Positions 21,256 through 31,647 of a DNA stretch of 64,000 nucleotides are shown here, in pieces (positions within the stretch are counted from its first letter, which is position 1; every line of letters begins with the position of its first letter). A program made the position numbers and the translations under genes. The stretch is from assembly GCF_000380335.1 (NCBI RefSeq), contig NC_021149.1, forward strand, positions 5,260,501 through 5,324,500. Direction: 5' to 3'. Source of the DNA: Azotobacter vinelandii CA (GTDB lineage Bacteria > Pseudomonadota > Gammaproteobacteria > Pseudomonadales > Pseudomonadaceae). A model generated the notes under the pieces. It was not told the DNA's origin. It searched no databases and worked only from the letters and a program-made list of their open reading frames with translations.

Positions 21256-21813
21256 ATGCGATTCAAGTTGTTCGCTGCTTCTTTGCTGCCGGTAGTAACC
21301 ACCTTCGCTTCCGCCGACAACACCTCCTGCAAGAAAGTGGTCGATGTCACCGATGGTAGTAGCTTCTCCTGCTTGGCCGATACCAGGAAACTGGTCGGAG
21401 TGAAGCTGGCCAAGATCGAAACCCCTACGTCCCGACAGCCCTATGGCTCCGCTTCCCGAAAAGCCTTGAGCGATCTGGTGCTGGGAAAGCGGGTCGTGGT
21501 TCAGGTGCAGGCAACCGACCAATATGACCGCCTGGTAGGACGCGTCTATGTCGAGAACATCGATGTGAATGCCAGGATGGTCAGCTCCGGCGCGGCCTGG
21601 ACCAGTCGCCTGTACAACCTCGACGAGGGGCTCTTGAATCTCGAGAATCGGGCACGCAAGGCCAAGCAAGGATTATGGGCCTTGCCGGAGTCCGAGCGTT
21701 CGCCTCCGTGGAAGTGGAACAAGACTGCCCAGAATAAAATCCGGGAAAAAGAAGAGCCCTTCGCGCGTACGCCCAGCATGCTCATCCTGCCACGCGTCAA
21801 TCGTTCCATATAA
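21256..21813 (+). CDS. Exported SNase-like (thermonuclease fold) protein with altered active site
   Basis: A 185-residue protein with a signal peptide (about residues 1-20) and one staphylococcal-nuclease-like domain (about 25-145). The fold pattern is clear: VVDVTDGSSFSC, VKLAKIETPTSRQPYGSASR, ATDQYDRLVGRVYV, DVNARMVSSGAAW. In catalytic SNases the corresponding segment reads RLxxxDTPE, with Arg35, Asp40 and Glu43; here it reads KLAKIETPT, so by my alignment Lys, Glu and Thr replace them, while the later Arg (Arg87 position, DR in DQYDR) is kept. It may be weakly active or non-catalytic. AGGAAG upstream supports the ATG. Composition is slightly lower in GC than neighbours. No operon partner is visible. 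Confidence 0.75.
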   Translation: MRFKLFAASLLPVVTTFASADNTSCKKVVDVTDGSSFSCLADTRKLVGVKLAKIETPTSRQPYGSASRKALSDLVLGKRVVVQVQATDQYDRLVGRVYVENIDVNARMVSSGAAWTSRLYNLDEGLLNLENRARKAKQGLWALPESERSPPWKWNKTAQNKIREKEEPFARTPSMLILPRVNRSI

Positions 21814-22022
21814 TTCTCGAATATCGGCGCCTCACCCGGCGCAGGGCGTTCGGTTCATGCCGTGCATGATCCATCCGTCGAACGTGGCGGAGCCTGTTCG
21901 CCAGCGCAAGCCCCCGGTGATCCGGGCCGATGTCCCGGCAATCCCGTTCTTTCCGGAGCACGCACCGGGCATGGCGAAAGCCCGGTTTTCGCGCCGAAGC
22001 TGCGTCAATCCAGGCGACCCGA

Positions 22023-22583
22023 CTACTCCAGCAGGGACAGACAGCCGGTCTGGCAAGCCGCCAGGATTTCCTCGGCCAGTTCGGCGTCGTCGACCGCGCG
22101 GGCCAGGGCCAGTCCGCCGATCATCCCCACCGCGACCTGCAGGGCGCGCAGCCGCGCGCCGGTCGCCGTCGCCGGCATCCCGGCCTCCAGGCGGGCCACG
22201 AACGCTTCGAACGTCCGGGTATAGCTGCCACGGATCGCCGCATCCTGCCGGGCGGCATCGGTCGCCAGGAAGGCCAGCGGACAGCACATCCGGCCGCCGT
22301 CGCGGTGCTCCATGCACAGATAGCTCTCCACCAGCCGCCGCAGGCCACCGGCGCCCGCCTGCTCGAGCAGTTGGCCGCCCTGGCGGGCCGCGACCTGAAT
22401 CGCCTCGCCATACAGTTCGGTCTTGGAGGAGAAGTGATGATAGAAGGCGCCGCGCGTCAGGCCGGCTTCCCGCGTGATCGCCTCGATGCTGACCCGCTCG
22501 AAACCCTCCAGGGCAAACAGGCGCGCCGCGCTCTCCAAAATCCGCTGGCGAGTCGCTGCGCGCTGCGTGGCGGGCCAGGACAT
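22023..22583 (-). CDS. TetR-family transcriptional repressor
   Basis: A 186-residue TetR-type regulator. The N-terminal helix-turn-helix is clear: RQRILESAARLFALEGFERV, then SIEAITREAGLTRGAFYHHF. The C-terminal half is an all-helical ligand domain with CMEHRDGGRMCCPLAFLA, similar to AcrR/NemR-like sensors; its cysteines could respond to electrophiles. The ATG at 22583 is preceded by AAGGAGA at a spacing of 8. It is divergent from a glutathione S-transferase gene with a perfect palindrome between them, so it most likely represses itself and that gene and responds to a reactive or toxic compound. Confidence 0.9.
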   Translation of the reverse strand: MSWPATQRAATRQRILESAARLFALEGFERVSIEAITREAGLTRGAFYHHFSSKTELYGEAIQVAARQGGQLLEQAGAGGLRRLVESYLCMEHRDGGRMCCPLAFLATDAARQDAAIRGSYTRTFEAFVARLEAGMPATATGARLRALQVAVGMIGGLALARAVDDAELAEEILAACQTGCLSLLE

Positions 22584-22634
22584 GGGCTTTTCTCCTTGCG
22601 ACGGAACACTGGCGGGCAGTCTGCCAAAAGCGCG

Positions 22635-22656
22635 CCTTATGTTCTTGAACATAAGG
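22635..22656. promoter_or_regulatory. Palindromic operator between tetR-like and GST genes
   Basis: Two perfect 10-bp arms, CCTTATGTTC and GAACATAAGG, are separated by TT. The site lies 52 bases from the regulator start and 46 bases from the GST start, the usual position for a TetR-family operator controlling a divergent pair. Confidence 0.75.
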
Positions 22657-22701
22657 TCGTGGCCGTCACCATGCGAGTTCCCCACCATCCGGGAACGCCC
22701 C

Positions 22702-23361
22702 ATGAAACCGCACATACTCGGCCCAGACTTCAGCACCTTCGCCCGCAGCGTCCGGCTGTACTGCGAGGAAAAGACGCTGGAATACACCCATGGCCTGCAG
22801 GTGGACGGCAGCTCCATCGCCCGGCACAGCGCCGAACACCTGGCCCTGCATCCCTTCGGCAAAGTGCCCGTGCTGTTGCACGGCGAACGGCAGGTCTTCG
22901 AAACCACCAGCATCTGCCGCTACCTCGACGCGGCCTTTCCGCAATCCTCGCTGCAGCCGCACGACCTGGCGCAACGCACCGAAGTGGACCAGTGGTCCGC
23001 CGCGCTCGCCTTGTACGTCGACGACCGGCTGATCCGCCGCTACCTGCTGCTGATCGCCTCGCCGATCCCCCCGGCCCGTCCCGTCGATCCCGAAGCGCTG
23101 GCCACCGCCGCGCCGGCGGCCATCCAGACCCTGGACCTGCTCGCCCGGCAACTCGGCGACCGCGCATTCTTCTGCGGCACCCGCTACAGCATGGCCGACG
23201 CCCTGCTCACCCCCATGCTGGACTATCTGCAGCAATTGCCCGACGCGGCGGCCTGGCTGGAACAGCGGCAGAACCTGCGCGACTACCTGCAACACATGCG
23301 CCTGCGCCCGTCGGGTCGGACGGTGCTGGGACCGCCTGACAGGGATCGCGGCTCGGCATGA
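22702..23361 (+). CDS. Glutathione S-transferase family protein
   Basis: A 219-residue two-domain GST. The thioredoxin-like N-terminal domain (FARSVRLYCEEKTLEYTHG, HPFGKVPVLLHGERQVFETTS) contains the cis-proline VPVL and the glutathione-binding ETTSIC stretch. The helical C-terminal domain ends with YSMADALLTPMLDYLQQLP. It should conjugate or reduce electrophiles with glutathione in the cytoplasm. The adjacent TetR-type regulator and the palindrome between them suggest inducible detoxification. The ATG at 22702 gives the normal family N-terminus; upstream in-frame sequence belongs to the regulator on the other strand. Confidence 0.9.
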   Translation: MKPHILGPDFSTFARSVRLYCEEKTLEYTHGLQVDGSSIARHSAEHLALHPFGKVPVLLHGERQVFETTSICRYLDAAFPQSSLQPHDLAQRTEVDQWSAALALYVDDRLIRRYLLLIASPIPPARPVDPEALATAAPAAIQTLDLLARQLGDRAFFCGTRYSMADALLTPMLDYLQQLPDAAAWLEQRQNLRDYLQHMRLRPSGRTVLGPPDRDRGSA

Positions 23362-23769
23362 CTACTGAGCGGGCTTAATCCGGCCGAAAGCAGTCTTGGT
23401 AACGAAAATAAAGAATTGTCTTGAAAATTGGCTACTGGAACGGATTCGTTGCTTGTGGCCGGAAGTGGCCCGGAGCTGCCTGTTTTATCGGGCAGAAATC
23501 GGCCAAAAGTGGACATTGGGGCATAAGTTGAGCCGGTGACTACCGTCCATCAGACGGCAGCCACCGCCCCTCTCGAACGAATCAGAAATGCCCATGCAGC
23601 TTCAGCATGAGTTATAAAGAGGGTTCTGCAATTGCATCGTACTGTTCCTTGAGACGTGCACCAGCCCCCCAATCTTCGGCGTTTTGTCCACGATTTCTGA
23701 GTTAGCGAGCTGATCACTACCGATCCCGAGCCGGTCTCGCGCGGACTGGGCATCGGAGAACTAGATATC
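23362..23769. other. Right-hand intergenic flank of the defence island
   Basis: About 400 bases with no convincing intact gene. It includes the repeat-like segment at 23464-23517. A minus-strand reading near 23620-23710 looks like a short protein tail (RLKEQYDAIAEPSL then stop) but has no start and may be a gene remnant. Confidence 0.4.
23464..23517 (+). repeat. Diverged repeat flanking the defence island (copy 1)
   Basis: A segment beginning GTGGCCCGGAGCTGCC and ending near CCAAAAGTGGACATT resembles, in inverted orientation, the segment at 29622-29675. Together they bracket the AT-rich two-gene island. Confidence 0.4.
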
Positions 23770-25611
23770 TCATCCATAGAGCTTATCGAATGAGTCTTTA
23801 ATTTTCTTTGAAAACTCCCCACCGAAGACATGCACCCCTAACTCCCCAAGATAATCACCTTTAGATGATGCAGAAAGCCAGTTCAGGCTAGTCACAATTA
23901 AGTTGTTATCGTCCCAAGTTAGGAATTTTGCATGTATTTGTGGATCATCCGCCTTGATCACCTCAAAGCCGTGACTCTCTAGCTTCTCCTTTAGTACCTT
24001 TGCCTCCTGATTCCTCATCTCTCCACTTGACCTACCAAAAGCAATCTTTATTTTGATTGAAGGAACAGCTTTAATAGATGCCTTTAGTGGAGTAAATATT
24101 GGTCTATCACCAGCATAACTAACTCGATGACTACAAACAAATATTTCCCTTTCAGCCTTATCGCAAGCATGCTTTGCTAATTTGTGATGCTCTGGTGCTG
24201 TAATGATCCGAACCGAAACAGAGTCACCTGTTGTTGCGCTTTTTTGATCTTTCGCCCATGCAGCCAGCCTCGCTGACTGAACGGCTAGGTCCCTGCTTAA
24301 GTTATTTGCCAAACCACGTCGCCCCATCGCAAGGGCTGAAGCGATGTTCAAGGCAATAGAGCCTACTTTCATATCTACAACTCGAACGGATGCTTCGATT
24401 CTATTGAAGTTAGAAGATAACCAATTACAAGATCCAAATGTAGTATGCCACTCACCATTCTTACGATCGCTAATCAAAAATTTCGAGTGAGAATTAGTTG
24501 GCTCGCGATGGAACTTCAACTGTGTGGAAAGCCCTTGAGAGTCAATATAAGTTTGGAGAGACTCTATTGAGTCAAGAACTCTTTTGTAATCAAACAGTTT
24601 ATCTTCAACTTCTGGCGGGCACTGTCCCCATAGAATATCTATCTGGACGGAGCGCCGCGCCGCGCCTATTAGATCCTCAAGAATCAGGTCAATGCAGCTT
24701 GGATTGAGGAAAGTTGAGTGAATTACCAGCCTAGAATAGGCGTTTCTGATCTCCGAGATAAAATGTACTCTGTGATCTTCTGGCGTAGCCAGAAGATCTA
24801 CGCAAGCAGACCTAACTAGAACGGAAGGAAATATCTTTTCGAGTGGAGAGACTTCATGAGATGAAATCTGCATTCCTGTTGCTGGAGCAGAACCTAGCAA
24901 GCGAAGCTGCTCACGCCTTTTTACGGCAGCACTTATTATTTCCGCGCGTAGCTCATCAGAAATATCCGGCACTCCCTGCAGCTTATTCTCGGAATCTACT
25001 CGTACAATGATGTACCGTAATGATTCTCCATAACGTGGCTTGACGGCATCACTTTCGAATCCGCTTATTTCTTCATCATCGTGTGCAACGCAAGAATATA
25101 TCTCAGAGATATCAGGATCATAGGCAGGATCATTGACCCTCATCTCAGTCGCATAGACCCCATACTGTTGGATTACTCTATGAACTTTCGCTTTAGGGTA
25201 TATCAAGAACGCTTGCTTCTTTTTCTTATCAACACGATAACACTGCTGGGTCAACGGATCGACCAAAAAGCTTCTAATTCTAACTATAGGCTCTTTATTT
25301 ACAGGAAGATCTGCCTCTGTTGAGACCACCAAGCCGCGATGAGTAATCTTAAATAGATATCTCCCATCTATATGGGATATCTCTATCCATCCAGCCTGCA
25401 TTAGTGGGATCAAGATTTCTATTACAAGTTGCCTAGGAAGGCTAGTCGCTCTAGAGAGTTCGTCAGGCGTTGTCGGGCCTGAGGCAATAGTTTGTAGGAC
25501 AAGATGATCGACAGCCCCCCAGTTTATGCGCTTCATAATTTTGAACTTATGCACCCCATAACCAAACGGAACCATAACGAATATAGTCTGGTTAAGCTGT
25601 TTGTCTTCCAT
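23770..25611 (-). CDS. mkoB: Mokosh-type phospholipase D-like protein with two HKD motifs
   Basis: A 613-residue protein with an N-terminal winged-helix-like region (about residues 30-95) and two phospholipase D catalytic motifs. The first is HSKFLISD followed by GSCNW; the second, near the C-terminus, is HAKFLTWD followed by TSLNW. Both retain His, Lys and Asp, so a PLD-type nuclease or phosphodiesterase is likely active. It lies directly downstream of a helicase with a kinase-like domain, the gene pair defined as Mokosh type I, in which MkoB is the PLD component. The ATG at 25611 is 9 bases after the upstream stop, and the AGGAG ribosome-binding site overlaps that stop codon (TAGGAG). The gene is much lower in GC than the chromosome. 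Confidence 0.82.
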   Translation of the reverse strand: MEDKQLNQTIFVMVPFGYGVHKFKIMKRINWGAVDHLVLQTIASGPTTPDELSRATSLPRQLVIEILIPLMQAGWIEISHIDGRYLFKITHRGLVVSTEADLPVNKEPIVRIRSFLVDPLTQQCYRVDKKKKQAFLIYPKAKVHRVIQQYGVYATEMRVNDPAYDPDISEIYSCVAHDDEEISGFESDAVKPRYGESLRYIIVRVDSENKLQGVPDISDELRAEIISAAVKRREQLRLLGSAPATGMQISSHEVSPLEKIFPSVLVRSACVDLLATPEDHRVHFISEIRNAYSRLVIHSTFLNPSCIDLILEDLIGAARRSVQIDILWGQCPPEVEDKLFDYKRVLDSIESLQTYIDSQGLSTQLKFHREPTNSHSKFLISDRKNGEWHTTFGSCNWLSSNFNRIEASVRVVDMKVGSIALNIASALAMGRRGLANNLSRDLAVQSARLAAWAKDQKSATTGDSVSVRIITAPEHHKLAKHACDKAEREIFVCSHRVSYAGDRPIFTPLKASIKAVPSIKIKIAFGRSSGEMRNQEAKVLKEKLESHGFEVIKADDPQIHAKFLTWDDNNLIVTSLNWLSASSKGDYLGELGVHVFGGEFSKKIKDSFDKLYG

Positions 25612-25620
25612 GAATTGCTC

Positions 25621-28600
25621 CTACGAAATCTTGGTCAGATTCATTACTTGCTCGTACTGAATGGTTACCATCTTGCCTGTCTTCTTCTGACTCTCAAGCT
25701 TCTCTACTAACCTAACAAGGAACTCATTATTAGTATTTCCCTTCTGGATCTCTTCTTCTTTTATCTTCTGTGACCAGCAAGAAATGAACTCGTAAGACCC
25801 TATAATCACCAATTGATGCTTTGCCCTACTGAGAAGAACATTCATCCGGCGACTATCAAGTAAGAAGCCCAACGCTCCCAGAGAATATGACTCACTATTA
25901 TTTCTAACTAGAGAGACAGCGACTAGATCGGCCTCCGCGCCTTGGAAACTATCTACCGTCTTACAGAATGTGGATAAGTCGTCTGGCTTAGAAAAGCACT
26001 GCAAGTTCTTAAGATCTCCTGCCCCTCGCTCAATATCTCTCTCTAAATACTTAACCTGAACCGCATACGGAGATAACAACGCGAGCTTTGGTAGTTTTTC
26101 ACCAGGCGCTGCACGAAGCCTTGTTAGTGCTTTAATCAGAACTTTGCGCTCAAGTGAATTATTCCATGTAGGTTTCTCTTCTTTTGATTTCACCCCTCGA
26201 CTAGCTTGAATATCTGGGATCTCGATCCAAACTATTGCAGCACTGTTTAACTTCTTTGTTACCTTGCAGTTTCCTTCGAAATAGAAAGGCCGAGGACTTG
26301 ACAAATACTCAATCTCCTTTTCGCGGTAAGTTTTAAGCTTTTCTTCATAAAAAGTGAATGAAATCAAATCCGCAATATCTGGGTGCATCCTATGCTGAAT
26401 AGATAGCATACTTGCAATAGGTCTATGGAAGTCACTAGACCCATAGTATTCAAATGATTTCTTGGCTACGGATATCTCTTCATTAACAAAGGACTCAAAC
26501 AGCAGGTGCAGACGGAGTGCTTCAGTGCTTATTTCGCTTAGATGCTCAGCTGTAATGTCCCTTATCTTTTCAGATGTGAACATCTCCTTAATAAACTCCC
26601 CCTTTATCTGGCTGTTGTAGATTTCGGTAGACACCTCTAGTGCGCCTCTGAGCCTATTTAAGTCTCTTAGAGTCTGGCGCATTTGCTCAGTTGCATAGGG
26701 AGGAAGTTGCTTATGGTCACCGATCATCAATCGACGATATGATAGAAGTAGAGGGCTCAGAAGCTCAATCCCAGTGACCTTCCCTGTCTCCTCCATAATG
26801 CTCCAGTCAAACTGGGATCTCGTCCTAATTAGGTCCTCTATCTGCCTGGAGTTCGTAGTTGTGAAAACTAAATTTGCCGACCTTAATAACTGCCCCATGA
26901 AAGAGAATCGCATGGATCTATTTCCATCCCTGCACAACTCCTGAATCTTATCTTTTGTGATATTCACTGGGGTATCTCTGAAAGCGTCACTATTTGTCAG
27001 GCTTAAGAGATACTCTCGCGCAAGATCATCTAGGTGAGTTATTGCGTCCTTTTCATCATCTCCTGACGCCTCTTTGATACAGCTAACTATTAATGGTGAC
27101 GCCTTGCCTTGGGCATCTACGGCATTTTTAACCTCTTTGTAGAGGTGCTGAACAGTAGAGTGGCTTTGAGCTGTGAGCAGAAGCCTTGAACTAGGTTCTG
27201 ACTCAAACGCCTGTCTAACCAAGGCTGTAACTAGGTGTGTTTTTCCTACTCCAGGAGGACCTTGAACCAAATAGAGCGGCAAGGTGTTTTGAATTCTTTT
27301 AAACACATCCTTCTTTGACGAGTCCAATTGCTCAAAGGCAGAGTCGGTCACATAGCTCTCATGCGAGTCCATGCATTCTAGATGTGGGCGCTCAAGCATT
27401 TTTATTAGCTCGGCGTGTTCACTAAGAGCATCAATTGCAAACGCTCTCCTGCTCAACTGCTTAGTGGTGCCTTGCGCGGACCCAGGTACTAGATAGCAGT
27501 ATTGATACTCCGGATCTGGATTGCTTGCCTGGAATTCAAATATATCCTCTCCAGACACTTCGTGGATCTGCAAGAACGTGAGGATAACTTCTTGATCATC
27601 TTCGGAGAAGTTAATATTGCTAACTAGGTTCCAATTTGGCTCTGATACTTTATCCCCAAGTAAAATCTCTTTAAGTCTTCTTGCTGGACTATGTATTCGC
27701 AGCGTCTCCGAAATATCATCGGCGACTGAGTCAGATATGCTCTTAAGTCGAACGATGCTTTGCCCAGGATCTTCTACATCTGGGGTGTACGTAATAATTT
27801 CTACTGGATATATTTCTGATTTAGCATAAGCAATCTCTGCCAAGTGATATGCGGCAAATCCAAGAAGTAGCGTCGTTACCTTTTCGTCGGCAGCACTAGC
27901 GCTTCGCAACTCACCTATGAGTCCTTGCCAAGACCTTGAGTTACAAGAGGCTTGGCCTGCACGGTCATTATGCGCAAAGCATGTTATTTTTGAGGTCATT
28001 ATTTTTGTTGGGTTGGTGCCATCGACCTTTCGTGGTGGAGAGAGGTACGCCTGAGTACAAAATGCACAATCCCACGAACCATCTGCATCTCCACCAATTC
28101 TTTTGTTCTTCGTCAATACATAGGTAAGGGTCGAGCCTAAAAGTATGACTTCCTCAACCTTTCTATCCGTCTTGAATACAGACAGAATGGAAGTATCTCG
28201 CAAATCATCTTCTATATATCTAATAAACTCTGATATATCGTTAGCTGGAATAGCTATACCATGAGCATCGAAGAATACTTTCTGTATTGCTGAATATACG
28301 GGAATCCGTTTTGCTCCTACCCCCGGATTATGTGCAGGGGGGGTCAGAAGAAATGCAATGCTATAACTCTCTTCTTGCGGGGAGCTAAACTCGTCTAATT
28401 TTTTAATTATCGACTCTAGCTTTGGCTGTACAACCTCATAACTCAATCCTTCAAATGGCGTATTAGAGTCAATTCTTATAATTCCAGCCAATCCGCGAAT
28501 CAGATTAATCTCATCAAGGATTAACTCTGTATCTTCGATTATGGATCGAACTGAATTGTTTAGGTCACAGATTAAAGATATATTTATACCTAAAATCTCA

Positions 28601-29259
28601 GCCGCAAGTCTACCTAAGTCATGCCAATCTGTGAGAAATGAGAATATATTCTCGCCGGCGTAATTTGGGGAGGTGGTTACAATGCTGTCGTCTGAAATAT
28701 GCTGCAGTCGGATTGACCATTCGAATCCGGTCAACTGGAAGTCATCTTCTTCGCTGCTTATGTTAGTAAGAATTGAATCACAATCCAGATTTCTGTGTAG
28801 AATTCCTTGGGAGTGCAATATTTGCAGGGCCTGCGATATTCTATTTATATTCCGCCAAAGCTTAGCCCTGTTGGACTTATTCTTTAGATTATTAACCCAC
28901 TGCCTAAGTCTAAGGGTTCCTCCGACACTCTTGGATGTATAAAGTGAAAGCGGGCGGCGCTCCTCAGTCCCCAAAACTAAATAGAAGCCGTCTTCATCAC
29001 TGTTGGAGGCGACAATGGGGACGATAAAATCGCCCACGCCCGGACATCCCTTAAGCCGGTGAAGCTGCCGAACCTCATAAATCCAAATATCTTGTAGCGT
29101 TCTTTCAACATCGGGACTTTCTTGGACCCAATGTTTAATCAATACAGGCAACCCTTCTAGCTCCGCCTCTATCAGAGCAGGCGATTGATCTTTCGAGTCA
29201 AATTCCTTGATTACATTTAAGTTCTCAAATTTGTCTAAATAGCGACTCCTTGACGCCAT
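25621..29259 (-). CDS. mkoA: Mokosh-type kinase-like domain / SF1 (UPF1-like) helicase fusion
   Basis: A 1212-residue protein. Residues about 10-300 form a protein-kinase-like fold (IEAELEGLPVLIKHW with the lysine, ILHSQGILHRNLD, LTGFEWSI). A middle region carries a Cys cluster (CAFC ... CFAH ... SCNSR) that might bind zinc. The C-terminal half is an SF1 helicase of the UPF1/DNA2 type: GPPGVGKT near residue 665, EETGK, GDHKQLPP, SIQHRMHP, VDSFQGAEADLVAV and LLSRAKHQLVIIG. This architecture plus the following PLD gene matches MkoA of Mokosh type I, an anti-phage system. The ATG at 29259 is chosen for AAGGAG 6-7 bases upstream. GC content is far below neighbours. The kinase active-site residues look degenerate. 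Confidence 0.83.
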   Translation of the reverse strand: MASRSRYLDKFENLNVIKEFDSKDQSPALIEAELEGLPVLIKHWVQESPDVERTLQDIWIYEVRQLHRLKGCPGVGDFIVPIVASNSDEDGFYLVLGTEERRPLSLYTSKSVGGTLRLRQWVNNLKNKSNRAKLWRNINRISQALQILHSQGILHRNLDCDSILTNISSEEDDFQLTGFEWSIRLQHISDDSIVTTSPNYAGENIFSFLTDWHDLGRLAAEILGINISLICDLNNSVRSIIEDTELILDEINLIRGLAGIIRIDSNTPFEGLSYEVVQPKLESIIKKLDEFSSPQEESYSIAFLLTPPAHNPGVGAKRIPVYSAIQKVFFDAHGIAIPANDISEFIRYIEDDLRDTSILSVFKTDRKVEEVILLGSTLTYVLTKNKRIGGDADGSWDCAFCTQAYLSPPRKVDGTNPTKIMTSKITCFAHNDRAGQASCNSRSWQGLIGELRSASAADEKVTTLLLGFAAYHLAEIAYAKSEIYPVEIITYTPDVEDPGQSIVRLKSISDSVADDISETLRIHSPARRLKEILLGDKVSEPNWNLVSNINFSEDDQEVILTFLQIHEVSGEDIFEFQASNPDPEYQYCYLVPGSAQGTTKQLSRRAFAIDALSEHAELIKMLERPHLECMDSHESYVTDSAFEQLDSSKKDVFKRIQNTLPLYLVQGPPGVGKTHLVTALVRQAFESEPSSRLLLTAQSHSTVQHLYKEVKNAVDAQGKASPLIVSCIKEASGDDEKDAITHLDDLAREYLLSLTNSDAFRDTPVNITKDKIQELCRDGNRSMRFSFMGQLLRSANLVFTTTNSRQIEDLIRTRSQFDWSIMEETGKVTGIELLSPLLLSYRRLMIGDHKQLPPYATEQMRQTLRDLNRLRGALEVSTEIYNSQIKGEFIKEMFTSEKIRDITAEHLSEISTEALRLHLLFESFVNEEISVAKKSFEYYGSSDFHRPIASMLSIQHRMHPDIADLISFTFYEEKLKTYREKEIEYLSSPRPFYFEGNCKVTKKLNSAAIVWIEIPDIQASRGVKSKEEKPTWNNSLERKVLIKALTRLRAAPGEKLPKLALLSPYAVQVKYLERDIERGAGDLKNLQCFSKPDDLSTFCKTVDSFQGAEADLVAVSLVRNNSESYSLGALGFLLDSRRMNVLLSRAKHQLVIIGSYEFISCWSQKIKEEEIQKGNTNNEFLVRLVEKLESQKKTGKMVTIQYEQVMNLTKIS

Positions 29260-29325
29260 CTCTTTCTCCTTAAGAGCTGTGATTACTACTGATTCTGTTT
29301 GAGTGCCACGCAATTTATAATTAGA

Positions 29326-29331
29326 ATTATA
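29326..29331 (-). promoter_or_regulatory. Candidate -10 box of the Mokosh operon
   Basis: On the minus strand a perfect TATAAT lies 67 bases before the helicase start codon in an AT-rich stretch. No good -35 is seen; an 8-G run (minus strand C run) lies just upstream. Confidence 0.45.
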
Positions 29332-29339
29332 TCAGTCTG

Positions 29340-29744
29340 GGGGGGGCAACTGGCCATAAAATTGATAGCCTAATGCCATCCATTCTGCGGTAGCGGCGCT
29401 CTGATTCTTTCGTATAACTGGAAATGGGGGCTATCAGGCTTCCGGATTCTAAGGATGTGGAGAGTGAGAAGGGATGTTCTCCGCTACCGTGATCGCTACC
29501 AATCAAGTGTCAAATCGAACTCCTAGTCCAGGTCCGCCATCCTCGATCAAGCGAGCAGAGTTTCTGGAGATCTCACAGGCTCCGCATTGCGTCGCGCTCA
29601 ACTAGTCGTTTGCCGCTGATTAAACGTCCGCTTTGGGTCGTAAGAGGCCTTCGCGAACGGCAGCTCCCGGCCAATCTCCACCTACCACAGCAAGCCAGCC
29701 AAGAACGCGGCACCTCGCCAGTGCGCACGTCCTCTCGCTCGACT
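29340..29744. other. Intergenic flank between the defence island and glmS
   Basis: About 400 bases with no convincing gene. It contains the inverted diverged repeat at 29622-29675. I looked for Tn7-like ends (TGTGG/TGTTG) and found no clear one. Confidence 0.4.
29622..29675 (-). repeat. Diverged repeat flanking the defence island (copy 2)
   Basis: Read on the minus strand it begins TTGGCCGGGAGCTGCC and ends near CCCAAAGCGGACGTTT, resembling the plus-strand segment at 23464-23517. The two lie in inverted orientation on either side of the Mokosh genes. Confidence 0.4.
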
Positions 29745-29770
29745 CGGGATGAAACTTTATTTCCATCCCG
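29745..29770 (-). terminator. glmS terminator hairpin
   Basis: CGGGATGAAA pairs with TTTCCATCCCG (one bulge, 5-base loop), 28 bases past the glmS stop. It is a plausible intrinsic terminator, although the T-run is inside the loop/stem rather than after it. Confidence 0.55.
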
Positions 29771-29797
29771 TATCAGTCGCGGCACGGGCCACGCCCT

Positions 29798-31633
<1,836 letters not shown>

Positions 31634-31647
31634 GGTGTGGTTCTCCT

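Noticed and set aside
23620-23710. Short protein-like tail RLKEQYDAIAEPSL on the minus strand
   Set aside because: It has a stop soon upstream, no start and no confident family, so it is noted only as a possible remnant.
29340-29797. Search for Tn7 ends beside glmS
   Set aside because: No TGTGGGCGG-type end or repeated TnsB-like sites were seen, so a Tn7 call cannot be supported although the location fits.
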